A stretch of DNA of 64,000 nt from Caproiciproducens faecalis (lineage in GTDB: Bacteria; Bacillota; Clostridia; Oscillospirales; Acutalibacteraceae), in the NCBI RefSeq assembly GCF_019448085.1, contig NZ_JAGFNZ010000001.1, forward strand, positions 855,688 through 919,687, read 5' to 3'. A program made the position numbers and the translations under genes. The notes below the pieces were generated by a model. That model did not search any database, was not told the origin of the DNA, and saw only the letters and a list, made by a program, of their open reading frames with translations. Of the stretch, positions 35,217-44,263 are shown piece after piece. Every line of letters starts with the position of its first letter. The first letter of the stretch is position 1.

Positions 35217-35756
35217 TCAAACGCTCTTTCCCAGTATGTAGATCTCTTTTAAAAGCTTGGTTTGCTGACTTGCTGATCCTGCACCATTGATGCCAACCCC
35301 GCGAACAACTCCCGCAAGTTTGGCTTTCTCAAAGCAGTCAATCCACCCCTGCAAGCCCTGTACTGCGCCATCCATCGCACTGTCATTGCCGTCCGCTGCA
35401 GTTGCGAGCAGATAAACATCACGAAACGTATAATCGGACGGAAAAAGAGGATTGCAACGATCCAGCAAGGTTTTCATCTGACCGCACATTTCATAGTAAT
35501 AAATCGGAGTTGCGAATACAAGGATGTGTGCATTTTTGACCTTGTCTGCAATTTCAATGGCATCGTCTTTGATTACACATTTCTGTGTTTTTTGGCAGAC
35601 AAGGCAGCCGTGGCAAAAGCCTATATTCTTACCGGAAAGGCTGATAAATTCGACTTCGTTCCCGGCATCTTCAGCACCTTTTTCAAACTCCTTGGCAAGA
35701 TATTCGGAATTGCTGTTCTTCCGGAGGCTTGTGGAAATAATCAATACTTTTTTCAT
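35217..35756 (-). CDS. flavodoxin-like NAD(P)H-dependent FMN reductase
   Basis: 179 residues. FMN-binding STSLRKNSNSEYLAKEFEKG loop, a CHGCLVCQKTQKC cysteine cluster (residues 48-60) as in iron-sulfur-flavoprotein-like reductases, and VFATPIYYYEMCGQMKTLLDR. Reduces flavin or quinone-type substrates in the cytosol. Last gene of the cupin-ADH-CMD operon. Confidence 0.85.
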   Translation of the reverse strand: MKKVLIISTSLRKNSNSEYLAKEFEKGAEDAGNEVEFISLSGKNIGFCHGCLVCQKTQKCVIKDDAIEIADKVKNAHILVFATPIYYYEMCGQMKTLLDRCNPLFPSDYTFRDVYLLATAADGNDSAMDGAVQGLQGWIDCFEKAKLAGVVRGVGINGAGSASQQTKLLKEIYILGKSV

Positions 35757-35758
35757 TT

Positions 35759-36088
35759 TTATACCTCATATATTTCTTTTGCAAAGCGGAACGCTGCCCA
35801 GGCTTTCGGCCATCCTGCATAAAAGGCTGCATGAGTCAGAACTTCAGCCATTTCTTCTTTTGTGACGCCATGATTCTTTGCGTTTTGAATGTGAAACTTA
35901 AGGGAACTGTCAAGAACGCCGCCGGCCATTAACGCCGTAACCGTTATAATGCTCCGGTCTCTGGCAGATAACTGCTCTTCTCTTGACCAGACCTCGCCGA
36001 ATAAAATATCGTCATTCAGCTCTGCAAATTTGGGAGCGAAATCACCGAGCTGATCTCTGCCCGCTGTTACCTTATCCAATGCAATCAC
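35759..36088 (-). CDS. carboxymuconolactone decarboxylase family protein (AhpD-like)
   Basis: 109 residues: LSARDRSIITVTALMAGGVL and KNHGVTKEEMAEVLTHAAFYAGWPKAWAAF are typical of the CMD family. The AhpD CxxC pair is absent, so it is not a standard peroxiredoxin reductant; it may act on a small organic acid or aldehyde. It overlaps the alcohol dehydrogenase gene by 4 bases. Confidence 0.88.
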   Translation of the reverse strand: MIALDKVTAGRDQLGDFAPKFAELNDDILFGEVWSREEQLSARDRSIITVTALMAGGVLDSSLKFHIQNAKNHGVTKEEMAEVLTHAAFYAGWPKAWAAFRFAKEIYEV

Positions 36089-37254
36089 CTCATGCTTTCT
36101 TTTAGAATGCTTACAATTTCACCATGAGTCAGAACCTTGTAACCGCCTTCCAAAATAAAGGAGCCCTTTGCGATTCCGTCCAGCATATCTTCTGTAACGC
36201 CAAGTTCTTTCATGCTCATCACCAGCCCGATTTCTTTCATATAGGCTTCCATACGGGTAAGACCTTCACCGGCGATTTCTTCGTCGGTTTTGCCTTCGGG
36301 CGATACATTCCAGACGTTTATTGCGTAGCGCTTGAACTTTTGCAGACCGTAAGGCATAATGAACTCATAATACGGAATGGAGATTGCGGACAGTGTCATA
36401 CCGTGTGTGGCATCGGTAAAAGCCCCGACGGATTGACCAATCATATGCACCATCCAGTCGGTAGATTTGCCCTTTGCTACCAGCGTGTTGAGCGCCCAGG
36501 TTGCAATCCACATGATGTTGCTTCTTGCCTCATAGTTTGTCGGATCATTGACGGCAATCTTAGAACTGTGAATCAGGGATTTGAGCAGACCTTCCATGAT
36601 ATAGTCTGAGGTATTGTCGTCTGTGCCGGAAAAATACTGTTCCAGAATGTGCGACATAATGTCAAAGAAGCCTGCAGCCATCTGGTACTTTGGCAGGGTA
36701 TAAGTGAAAACAGGATTGAGGATGGAAAACTTCGGGAACACATTGTCGCCGAATACATGGCCGATTTTGAGCTTTGCGGCATGATTGGTAATAACCGAGC
36801 CGCCGTTCATTTCAGAGCCGGTACCCACCATCGTCAGGATACAGCCGACAGGGATGATTTTATTATCCACATCTTCCATACGCAGGTAATACTTTTCCCA
36901 TGGGTCTTCCTCGCAATAAGCCGAAACGGAAACAGCTTTTGCATAGTCACATACGGAACCGCCGCCGACAGCAAGAATCAAATCCACATTGCCGTCTTTT
37001 GCCCTCCGGCAGCCTTCATACAGCTTTTCGACGGTAGGATTGGGCATAACTCCCGCGTCCTCAAAAATTTCTTTCCCGCACGCTTTCAGAATTTCGACAA
37101 CCTTATCGTAGATGCCATTTTTCTTGATGGAGCCTCCGCCGTAAACCAGCAGAATATTTTTGCCGTACCCGGAAAGCTCGGTGCGTAGGTTGTCCAGAGA
37201 ATTTTCTCCGAAGTAAAGCTTTGTAGGGTTTGAATAACTGAAATTTCCTAACAT
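36085..37254 (-). CDS. iron-containing alcohol dehydrogenase (BdhA/YqhD type)
   Basis: 389 residues. The NAD(P)-binding GGGS (residues 40-43) and AVGGGSVCDYAKAVS motifs, TMVGTGSEMNGGSVITN and the metal ligands around DIMSHILEQYF and DATHGMTLS (residues about 195-280) define the family, which reduces aldehydes to alcohols or the reverse. With cupin, CMD and flavodoxin neighbours and a MerR regulator, an aldehyde or electrophile response is likely. Confidence 0.92.
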   Translation of the reverse strand: MLGNFSYSNPTKLYFGENSLDNLRTELSGYGKNILLVYGGGSIKKNGIYDKVVEILKACGKEIFEDAGVMPNPTVEKLYEGCRRAKDGNVDLILAVGGGSVCDYAKAVSVSAYCEEDPWEKYYLRMEDVDNKIIPVGCILTMVGTGSEMNGGSVITNHAAKLKIGHVFGDNVFPKFSILNPVFTYTLPKYQMAAGFFDIMSHILEQYFSGTDDNTSDYIMEGLLKSLIHSSKIAVNDPTNYEARSNIMWIATWALNTLVAKGKSTDWMVHMIGQSVGAFTDATHGMTLSAISIPYYEFIMPYGLQKFKRYAINVWNVSPEGKTDEEIAGEGLTRMEAYMKEIGLVMSMKELGVTEDMLDGIAKGSFILEGGYKVLTHGEIVSILKESMR

Positions 37255-37269
37255 TGTTTTTCCTCCAAT

Positions 37270-37680
37270 TTATTTGAGTTTGTTATATTCGTCTGCATCC
37301 ACTGGTTCGCACCACTCTGTTTTCCCGTTTTCCGCGGGAACTTCAACAGCCAGATGGGCAAACCAACTGTTCGGTGCCGCACCGTGCCAATGCTTGACAT
37401 TTGCCGGAATGTTGACCACATCACCCGGATGCAGTTCTCTCGGCGTTTCTCCCCATGCCTGATAATAACCCCGGCCTGCGGTGACAAGCAGAATTTGTCC
37501 GCCTCCTTTTTCCGCGTGATGAATATGCCAGTTGTTCCTGCATCCAGGCTCAAAGGTCACGTTCCCAATCATCACCTGATCCATAGAAAGCATATTCAAA
37601 TAACTCTGCCCGACAAAATACTGTGCAAAACCATCATTTTTATTGCCGATGGGAAACACTTTCCATTCTTTTTCTTCCAT
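37270..37680 (-). CDS. cupin-domain protein
   Basis: 136 residues with the two cupin motifs: GCRNNWHIHHAEKGGGQILL (His ligands) and PGDVVNIPANVKHWHGAAP. A single-domain metal-binding beta barrel. AAGGAGG lies just before the ATG. First gene of the operon read from the MerR-type promoter; cupins are often joined to CMD proteins. Confidence 0.9.
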   Translation of the reverse strand: MEEKEWKVFPIGNKNDGFAQYFVGQSYLNMLSMDQVMIGNVTFEPGCRNNWHIHHAEKGGGQILLVTAGRGYYQAWGETPRELHPGDVVNIPANVKHWHGAAPNSWFAHLAVEVPAENGKTEWCEPVDADEYNKLK

Positions 37681-37692
37681 TTTTCCTCCTTG

Positions 37693-37721
37693 TTGACGTA
37701 AGCTGTAAAAGCCTGTATAAT
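37693..37721 (+). promoter_or_regulatory. promoter of the merR-family gene
   Basis: TTGACG (37693-37698) and TATAAT (37716-37721) with a 17-base spacer, an almost perfect sigma-A promoter that overlaps the divergent promoter region. Confidence 0.8.
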
Positions 37722-37733
37722 GTCTTTAAGTTT

Positions 37734-37764
37734 ATTCTACAAGTTAAATCCAACTTTAAGTCAA
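37734..37764 (-). promoter_or_regulatory. MerR-type promoter with 19-bp spacer and dyad operator
   Basis: On the minus strand TTGACT (37764-37759) and TAGAAT (37739-37734) are 19 bases apart, the over-long spacing that MerR activators correct by twisting DNA. The spacer holds an AAGTT-GGATTT-AACTT dyad (37756-37741). It drives the cupin-ADH-CMD-flavodoxin operon and is surely the target of the divergent regulator. Confidence 0.85.
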
Positions 37765-37796
37765 GGCCTTTTTAAAAATTTTCTGGAGGGAACGCA

Positions 37797-38243
37797 ATGC
37801 TGTATACGATCGGAGAAATGGCAAAACAGTTGAACGTAGCAACATCTACACTAAGATATTATGATAAAGAAGGCTTGCTTCCTTTCGTAGAGCGCTCCGA
37901 AGGCGGGATGCGAATGTTTAAGGATGCCGATTATGAGTTTCTGAAAATTATCAGCTGCCTAAAAGCAACGGGGATGCAGTTAAAGGATATTCGTGAATTT
38001 ATCTCTCTGGTTATGAAAGGCGACGAGACAATTGAAGCCCGTCTGGAATTATTCATGAAGCGAAAAGAGGAAGTCGAAAAACAGATGGCTCAATTGCAGG
38101 TGACTCTTGATACGGTCAACTTTAAATGCTGGTATTATGAGACCGCTAAAAGGGCGGGAACTACGAATGTTCCAGACAATATGAGCAACGATGAGTTGCC
38201 AAAAGAGCTTCGTGCAGTCAGGGCAAGGCTTCGCAAAAAATGA
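37797..38243 (+). CDS. MerR-family regulator (AdhR/NmlR-like)
   Basis: 148 residues. N-terminal winged helix YTIGEMAKQLNVATSTLRYYDKEGL, a LKDIREFI helix and a dimerisation coiled coil (MKRKEEVEKQMAQLQVTLDTVN). One cysteine (CWYYETA) near residue 110 could sense electrophiles, as in aldehyde-responsive AdhR/NmlR relatives. GGAGGG lies 6 bases before the ATG. Confidence 0.9.
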   Translation: MLYTIGEMAKQLNVATSTLRYYDKEGLLPFVERSEGGMRMFKDADYEFLKIISCLKATGMQLKDIREFISLVMKGDETIEARLELFMKRKEEVEKQMAQLQVTLDTVNFKCWYYETAKRAGTTNVPDNMSNDELPKELRAVRARLRKK

Positions 38244-38313
38244 ACCAATGAAACTGTTTCTTCTATAGTTACGGGAAGCTTTATCAAGCAATTTTTACGC
38301 CCAAAATATCATT

Positions 38314-38345
38314 AAAAGGATGATCAATCGGTCGTCCTTTTTTTA
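38314..38345 (+). terminator. terminator of the merR-family gene
   Basis: AAAAGGATGA pairs with TCGTCCTTTT (one G-T pair) and is followed by TTTTTT. Confidence 0.7.
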
Positions 38346-38491
38346 TTTCTGTCTTTAGTAGATGATGCAACAGGAGTATAAAGTTTATAGGGCTTTTCTG
38401 AAAATAAGCGCAAACAATGGCCTAAAGTTGATAAGGATCTGTAACCCGCACATACTATCATTGAGTCAGGATTGTAAGGGGAGTGATTAAA

Positions 38492-38953
38492 ATGCAATTT
38501 AAACTTAAAAAATGACATAAAAATATACTGTCGGCATTTGTTATTATACTTGGAGGGTTTATTCTCTTTAATATAGCATTTTTGCTTGCCGCGTTTATCA
38601 TCAATGCTTTACAGAGAATCATCGGAATGCCTCAGGATGCAGCTCCGCCTCTATTGAGCAGAGTATTCTATTTGATATTTATTTTTATAATTTCATTGTT
38701 TGTTTTCAAATCTAAACTGAACGATCTCGTTAAGGCAACCTATTTAACAATGCCTCTCATGATTGTTCTTGTAATGGTTGGATTGCTTTTCTATCAGCAG
38801 GCTAAGTTTTTCATAGCTGCCATTGGAGCGTTGATCGTAAGTGCTGTGCTTTTATATTTATATAAGAAAAAATTATCCTGGCAATATTATTTTGCAACCT
38901 TTTATGTTGCGGTATTGGGGCTTTGTATCATGATTTTTAATATAGAAATTTAG
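38492..38953 (+). pseudogene. membrane-protein gene interrupted by TGA at codon 8
   Basis: An ATG at 38492 with AAGGGGAG 8 bases upstream opens MQFKLKK, then TGA (38513-38515), then the same frame continues unbroken for 145 codons (HKNILSAFVIILGGFILFNI...) to 38953. Four to five membrane spans follow, with PLMIVLVMVGLLFYQ and FIAAIGALIVSAVLLYLY. A CGA or TGG to TGA change would explain it. Restart at an internal TTG near 38582 is possible but has no ribosome site. Family not recognised. Confidence 0.65.
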
Positions 38954-39039
38954 TCCAATGTTAAATTTTATTCGAAATTACCCTGTTGATAAAATATTTT
39001 TGATTAGGGCTTTGTCGGACCAAGGAACCGCTTATGGAT

Positions 39040-39165
39040 TTATTCCATATTATTAATCCAACTTATTACAGCTAATATAATACTCATTATTATCATAAAC
39101 ATGGGCATTGCCAAAGGATAATTAATCATGACCTGTGAATCCCAGGGGAAAATATATTTCTCCAT
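39040..39165 (-). CDS. small membrane protein of the germination operon (41 aa)
   Basis: 41 residues: MEKYIFPWDSQVMINYPLAM, then one hydrophobic helix (PMFMIIMSIILAVISW) and NNME. AGAGGT lies 6 bases before the ATG, and the gene follows gerAB directly (25 bases) on the same strand. Small D-type subunits with membrane spans occur in some Bacillus germinant-receptor operons, so this may be a comparable accessory subunit. No detectable family from sequence alone. Confidence 0.55.
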   Translation of the reverse strand: MEKYIFPWDSQVMINYPLAMPMFMIIMSIILAVISWINNME

Positions 39166-39190
39166 ATTTGACCTCTTCTTTATACACTCA

Positions 39191-40300
39191 TTAAGAATGA
39201 GCATTCTTTTGTTTGACTTGTTTTAATCTTTTTATAGCAACTACGATAAATAGTAAGGCGGGTAAAATATAAAACAACGGTACCCATAAATTATAAGGAA
39301 GTATCTTTAGTCCTGCTTCAAAGTGTTCCAGAACGCTTCTTGCCATTGTTAACGCTAGAAATGCAACTGCGGCTGTAACTGGAAGGATAAATGTTTTATA
39401 ACTTTTTGTTTTTAATAATTTTTGCATTCCATATACTGCAGAAAATATGTGAAGACCTGTTTTAAAAAATGCAGTAGTCAAAAACAAGATAACGCTGATA
39501 GAGTCAAGATTTTCGATGAAATCAGAGACCTCTATTTGCTGAACAAGGGTATAAATAGGGTAGAGACTGTTGGAAAAATACTTTTCCGATAAAACCAGAA
39601 TAGCAAAAATATCGATTGAACATATCAGTAAACCTGAGGTCATGGTAGCGACTAAAGTGTACTTCACAATTTTTTTTTCTTCTTTTACAAGCGGCCAAAT
39701 CATAGCGAACTCAATGCTTTCCCCAAAGGTCTGTGTTATCCCCAGCGGCCAGACAGCTTTCATAACATTTCCCCAGCCCTTATCCACGAAAGGCTGTATG
39801 TTTCTAAAATCAATGATTCCAGATACTGCAATTAGAACGACAACGATCAGATATAAAAAAAGCATAATCGGCATCCAGATCCCGCCGATCCTGGCTAAAT
39901 TCTCTATACCGCCGTATAAAGCATAAGCAATGACTGCAAGAAGAGCTATCATGATAACAAAATGTGGGGTCAGCGGTAAAATAGTTACCGAAATTAAATC
40001 TTTTATATCGCCCATGGCACGACCGGCGTCATAAATGAACAATAAAGGATACATCCATGCAATTGGGGTTCCGATCCACCTGCCAAACTGAGCGGGAAAC
40101 CATTCTACAAGAGTTAAACCAGGCTGCGATTTCATTAAAAAAAGATATAGTGAAACAGTCAGAACTCCAATCCCTGTCGATATTAGGCAAGAGATCCAGG
40201 CGTCTCTTCCCGCAGAGGAAGAAAATCCGAATATAATCGTCGTACCAACCTGAAATAACACTGTCATAGAGAATAACTGATAGGACGAAATTCTTTCCAT
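39191..40300 (-). CDS. germinant receptor B subunit, GerAB-like
   Basis: 369 residues, about ten membrane helices, APC-superfamily fold as in GerAB/endospore germination permeases. FGFSSSAGRDAWI in the first helices and PFVDKGWGNVMKAVWPLGITQTFGES in the middle are typical. It forms the ligand-binding membrane part of the spore germinant receptor, in the inner spore membrane. AAGGAG lies before the ATG. Order here is A-C-B-small ORF. Confidence 0.9.
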   Translation of the reverse strand: MERISSYQLFSMTVLFQVGTTIIFGFSSSAGRDAWISCLISTGIGVLTVSLYLFLMKSQPGLTLVEWFPAQFGRWIGTPIAWMYPLLFIYDAGRAMGDIKDLISVTILPLTPHFVIMIALLAVIAYALYGGIENLARIGGIWMPIMLFLYLIVVVLIAVSGIIDFRNIQPFVDKGWGNVMKAVWPLGITQTFGESIEFAMIWPLVKEEKKIVKYTLVATMTSGLLICSIDIFAILVLSEKYFSNSLYPIYTLVQQIEVSDFIENLDSISVILFLTTAFFKTGLHIFSAVYGMQKLLKTKSYKTFILPVTAAVAFLALTMARSVLEHFEAGLKILPYNLWVPLFYILPALLFIVVAIKRLKQVKQKNAHS

Positions 40301-40309
40301 AAGAACTCC

Positions 40310-41527
40310 TTACTTAATAAGTGCTTTTTCCTCAATACCCAGAGATTTCGTTAAAAAACCTACATAGGAAATGGTCACACCATAGTTTAAATTGATAGGA
40401 AGATTACGAAATGTTTCGTCCCAGTGTGTTTTTAGCTCCGCATTCCATTTCTCCGGATATTTTCTGTGAAAAGCTGCTCCAAACCCATAAATATCCGAGT
40501 TAAAATCTTTTTGAACCGTGTTTAGCAATGGCTTTATATTCTGGTTTAATGTATCTTTAAATAAACTTTCGATATAGCTGATTACTTTTGAATCACTTAA
40601 ATCCAGCTTTGATTCATTTTCAAAGATTCTGCCCTCAATTTTAATGGTTACATCTGCCTCTAATTTATCGTTCTGTATCATTGGTGATATATTTGTACTC
40701 GACTCCGGTATTCTTAAGGATACAAATCCGCCTCCTTTTTCTTTCGGAATCGGAATTGTAATACAGCCCAGTTTTGTGCTTCCGTTAAAATTTACAACGC
40801 CCTTTAATTTCTGGTCATCCAAAAAACCCAGCAGTTTATCGTTTTTAAAGACGGCCGTTCCTTTAAAAACAACAGCTGGATTTTGTTTTTCATTATCTTT
40901 GCTGTCACTGTCGGATTCAAAGGGCCCGGTTTCGAACTCAGGCACCTGAGCTTCAATCCCCTCTTCTGTTATATTGTTGAAAAATTTCAGCAAAGTGCTT
41001 TTTGAGCCAAGAACCAGCTGCGTCTTTTTTCGTATGCTTTCCGACGGGAGTTTTTCGTACTCCGTATTTATTTTAAACAGATCAACTGCTTTATCCTTTG
41101 TAATAACAACCTCAGTCCGCAGATGCGATTCCCTGTACCTTGTAAAAAAGTCTAAAATACCGGATACTCCTTCTTTTGCCAAATCTTGGCCAATCACGAT
41201 CACTCGCAGATGTGATAAATAGATTACTTTCGGCAGTTTTGCCTGAATTTTCTGATAGATGTCCAATACACCCGTTCCCTTTTCAGAAAGGAGGATGGTA
41301 GCTTGTCCGGTACTTGACTTTTGCTCTGAACCGGAAACGGTGCTTGATATTTTCCCCGGGTTTGTAATTAGCATACTCATAAGAATTTGCCCATCATCCG
41401 ATTTGTCCAAAGCTACCGCAGATACAATGGCGATTCCATTAATTTCGGTGCTGTCCCAGCACCCGGTAAGACACAGGCTTAAAGAACAGATGAGCAACCA
41501 GCAAACCCCTTTTTTCACTCCTTTCAT
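40310..41527 (-). CDS. germinant receptor C subunit, GerAC-like lipoprotein
   Basis: About 405 residues. A lipoprotein signal (VCWLLICSLSLCLTGC, lipid-modified Cys near residue 23) is followed by WDSTEINGIAIVSAVALDKS, the standard GerAC opening, and three beta-rich domains. The start at 41527 is preferred because the AGGGAG site lies 10 bases before it and almost touches an upstream ATG at 41536. Anchored to the inner spore membrane as part of the receptor. Confidence 0.9.
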   Translation of the reverse strand: MKGVKKGVCWLLICSLSLCLTGCWDSTEINGIAIVSAVALDKSDDGQILMSMLITNPGKISSTVSGSEQKSSTGQATILLSEKGTGVLDIYQKIQAKLPKVIYLSHLRVIVIGQDLAKEGVSGILDFFTRYRESHLRTEVVITKDKAVDLFKINTEYEKLPSESIRKKTQLVLGSKSTLLKFFNNITEEGIEAQVPEFETGPFESDSDSKDNEKQNPAVVFKGTAVFKNDKLLGFLDDQKLKGVVNFNGSTKLGCITIPIPKEKGGGFVSLRIPESSTNISPMIQNDKLEADVTIKIEGRIFENESKLDLSDSKVISYIESLFKDTLNQNIKPLLNTVQKDFNSDIYGFGAAFHRKYPEKWNAELKTHWDETFRNLPINLNYGVTISYVGFLTKSLGIEEKALIK

Positions 41528-41551
41528 AGCATGCATTCTCCCTCTGGGTTC

Positions 41552-43075
41552 TTACATATTCTTAGAATTATCTACTCGCTTAACATTTTTCTTTACAATG
41601 AATTCGGGCCGATTTTTCATAGCCCATTTGGGTGCGCGGATAAATACGTCTTTTAAACTGGAAAGCGTTAACGGCGCTAAAGGTGCAAGATAGGGAATAC
41701 CAAATGAGCGAAGGCTAACCATGTGAATCATTATGACCATAATGCCAATAAATATCCCAAATAACCCCAATGTGCCGGCTAAGATCATCATGAGGAAACG
41801 CAGTAAACGAATCGATAGGGCTAAATTGTACTTTGGGAAAATAAAGGAAGCAATTCCTGTTAAAGAAACAATAATTACCATTGGCGCAGATACGATTCCA
41901 GCCTGAACGGCTGCCTGCCCAATTACTAATGCTCCAACAATACTAACGGACTGTCCCACTGCTTTGGGTAAACGAATACCCGCTTCCCGTAATACTTCAA
42001 ACGTTATTTCCATAATGAAAGCTTCTATAAGCGCCGGGAAAGGAACATTTTCTCTGGCCGCAGCCATGCTGTAAAGCAGTCTTGTTGGAATCATACCCTG
42101 GTGAAAGGTGGAAAAGGCGATATAGAGCGAGGGCAGTGTTAATGCAACGCCGTAATACAAATATCGAATGATCCTGATAAAGGACGCTCCGATATGCCGT
42201 TCATAATAATCATCCGGGGCCTGCAGCATTTGTACCAGTGTCTGCGGGGCGATCAGCGCGAAGGGAGTGTTGTCAACCAAAATTCCTATTTGACCTTCCA
42301 AAAGGCAGCTGACAAGTTTGTCGGGACGCTCCGTATTTAAAATCTGGGGAAATAACGATGACGGAGAGTCTTCGATGAACTCCTCTATATTTCCGCTTTC
42401 CAGTATTGCGTCAACATCTATTTTAGTGATACGATTACGCACCTCGGCAATAATCGTATCATCCGCAATCCCTTTAAGGTAAGTTATTACGGTTTTTGTC
42501 TTTGATATTTTACCCACGTTCAATTCTTCGAATTTTAACTTGGGAGTTTTCAGCCGCCTCCTAATCAGCGACATATTGGTTGAGATATCTTCCGTAAATC
42601 CATCTCTGGGTCCCCGGATAGCAGGGTCGGTCAAAGGTTCTTGAATGCTTCTTTTCTCCAGCTTTTGCATGTTGATATAAATCGCATCAAGGAGGCCGCT
42701 TACCATTAGGACTGTTTCTCCGGAAAAGACTCGTTCTGTAATTTCATTTAGTTTATTACCCGAATCAATTTGTGCGGCTATGATAACTTGATTGATTAAT
42801 ACTTCTTTTATTTTTTTAGAATCCCATTCGTCCGGGATTTTTCCGATCTGATATAGGGGCTTCAGTACGAACTCATCAATTAATTTGGTATCGACTAGGA
42901 TTCTTGAGAAAATAATGACTCCATCATAGGTACCGCCAATCTTAAATTCCCTGAAGACAATATCGGAACATCCGTCCAAGTCGGTTTTTATGAGCCGTAT
43001 GTTTTCACCTAAATTATGATTCAAAAGACGATTCTCTTCAGTCCTGTTTTCAGATGGCATTTGCATAGATTTCAT
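41552..43075 (-). CDS. germinant receptor A subunit, GerAA-like
   Basis: About 507 residues. N-terminal cytosolic part with LNHNLGENIRLIKTDLDGCSD; then IRGPRDGFTEDISTNMSLIRRRLKT, EGQIGILVDNTPFALIAPQT and a membrane half with about five spans (LPSLYIAFSTFHQGMIPTRL; SAPMVIIVSLTGIASFIFP). These are the conserved GerA-family motifs. The start at 43075 fits family length better than a frame reaching to 43252, which runs into the rhodanese promoter region. First gene of the operon. Confidence 0.9.
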   Translation of the reverse strand: MKSMQMPSENRTEENRLLNHNLGENIRLIKTDLDGCSDIVFREFKIGGTYDGVIIFSRILVDTKLIDEFVLKPLYQIGKIPDEWDSKKIKEVLINQVIIAAQIDSGNKLNEITERVFSGETVLMVSGLLDAIYINMQKLEKRSIQEPLTDPAIRGPRDGFTEDISTNMSLIRRRLKTPKLKFEELNVGKISKTKTVITYLKGIADDTIIAEVRNRITKIDVDAILESGNIEEFIEDSPSSLFPQILNTERPDKLVSCLLEGQIGILVDNTPFALIAPQTLVQMLQAPDDYYERHIGASFIRIIRYLYYGVALTLPSLYIAFSTFHQGMIPTRLLYSMAAARENVPFPALIEAFIMEITFEVLREAGIRLPKAVGQSVSIVGALVIGQAAVQAGIVSAPMVIIVSLTGIASFIFPKYNLALSIRLLRFLMMILAGTLGLFGIFIGIMVIMIHMVSLRSFGIPYLAPLAPLTLSSLKDVFIRAPKWAMKNRPEFIVKKNVKRVDNSKNM

Positions 43076-43271
43076 CTCGATTTTGTTTTCATTAATCACT
43101 AATATTATAATTACCAATTTTACCAACATATACATCATACATTTTGAAGAGGAATGAGCCCGCATCCAACTGTGTGATGTAGTTACGGAAGCGTTATTGA
43201 ATCTGGGGTATACTAAACACGAAATGAAAAGAGCAGAGAATTTAAAAATCAAGGATAAAAAGGTGATAAAA

Positions 43272-43613
43272 ATGTTTGAATCGTTATTTGGTAAAAAGGG
43301 TTATACAAATATTTCTCAGCGCGAGGCAAAAGAGCGGTTGTCACAAGATCAGAATATTGTCCTGCTTGACGTTAGAACACCGGAAGAATATCGGGAAGTT
43401 CATATACCCAAAAGTAAATCATTACCCCTAAATCAATTGCCTTCCCAAATTGCAAAAATGGTAAGAGATAAAGACGCCGAAATCATCGTGTATTGCCTTA
43501 GTGGCATGCGTGCCGCTTCAGCCTGCAGTGAGCTTGCCGGAATGGGCTATACCAACGTAAGCAATATGGGCGGGATTCAGTCATGGAAATATGAGACTGA
43601 GACAGGACGATGA
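43272..43613 (+). CDS. rhodanese-like sulfurtransferase
   Basis: 113 residues. LLDVRTPEEYREVHIPKSKS and the active-site loop IIVYCLSGMRAASACSEL with the catalytic Cys. A single rhodanese domain that carries sulfane sulfur. AAGGTGAT lies 7 bases before ATG 43272; frames starting further upstream lack a site. It is divergent from the germination operon and ends before a long terminator. Confidence 0.88.
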   Translation: MFESLFGKKGYTNISQREAKERLSQDQNIVLLDVRTPEEYREVHIPKSKSLPLNQLPSQIAKMVRDKDAEIIVYCLSGMRAASACSELAGMGYTNVSNMGGIQSWKYETETGR

Positions 43614-43640
43614 CGAAAGTGTTGATTTTCAGATACTTAA

Positions 43641-43692
43641 AATAATATGCAAAAAAGCCGCTCGAATCCGAGCGGCTTTTTTGCATATTATT
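43641..43692. terminator. bidirectional terminator with an unusually long stem
   Basis: A perfect 24-bp stem (43641-43664 with 43669-43692) around a four-base loop; the core is AAAAAAGCCGCTCG and its complement. It serves the rhodanese gene and the convergent YcxB-like gene. Confidence 0.92.
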
Positions 43693-43723
43693 GCCGTTGC
43701 TGGAGCGAACATTTGAAAGAGAA

Positions 43724-44263
43724 TTATTCATTTCCCTGTGTGAAGCCTGTAATCTGTTTCTGAACGATCTCAAGACTGCCTTCAATAAACCCGTCACGGC
43801 GCAGCATGCAGCTTACTCTGTTTGGAAATTGAAGAATATAAAGATTCTTGGTCAAAATTGTTCTCTGGATATCAGAATAAGAGAATTGATTTGTGACGGT
43901 TTTGTCTACGATAAACGCCAGATGATCCTGATAAAAAACAATTCGGCGATCGTCTATCCCCTTGGTTATTGTAAGGTGCTGCCGATATCGAATCTTTCCC
44001 AGCCACTTCGGAAGGACAAACCGACAAAGAACGGCAATTAATACGCAGATGATAAGTAACAGAATCATTTTTCCGTCAATGACATGAGCGCCATACAATG
44101 AGGCAATCAAGCTAATTAGGATAATCAATGATACGCATGCAATCATTGTAAGAAACGCAATCCTCGCTCGTTTTACGACGGTTGCTACCAGCCACTCGCA
44201 AAAATCACTTTCCTGCAGTTGCTTTTTGTTAATTGCAATCACTTCACTATTTTTCTCTTCCAT
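43724..44263 (-). CDS. YcxB-like membrane protein
   Basis: 179 residues. Two membrane helices (about 37-58 and 65-84) followed by a soluble domain with RIVFYQDHLAFIVDKTVTNQFSYSDIQ and NLYILQFPNRVSCMLRRDGF, the pattern of YcxB-type C-terminal domains. Function unknown. Ribosome site weak (GGAAAG). Confidence 0.7.
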   Translation of the reverse strand: MEEKNSEVIAINKKQLQESDFCEWLVATVVKRARIAFLTMIACVSLIILISLIASLYGAHVIDGKMILLLIICVLIAVLCRFVLPKWLGKIRYRQHLTITKGIDDRRIVFYQDHLAFIVDKTVTNQFSYSDIQRTILTKNLYILQFPNRVSCMLRRDGFIEGSLEIVQKQITGFTQGNE

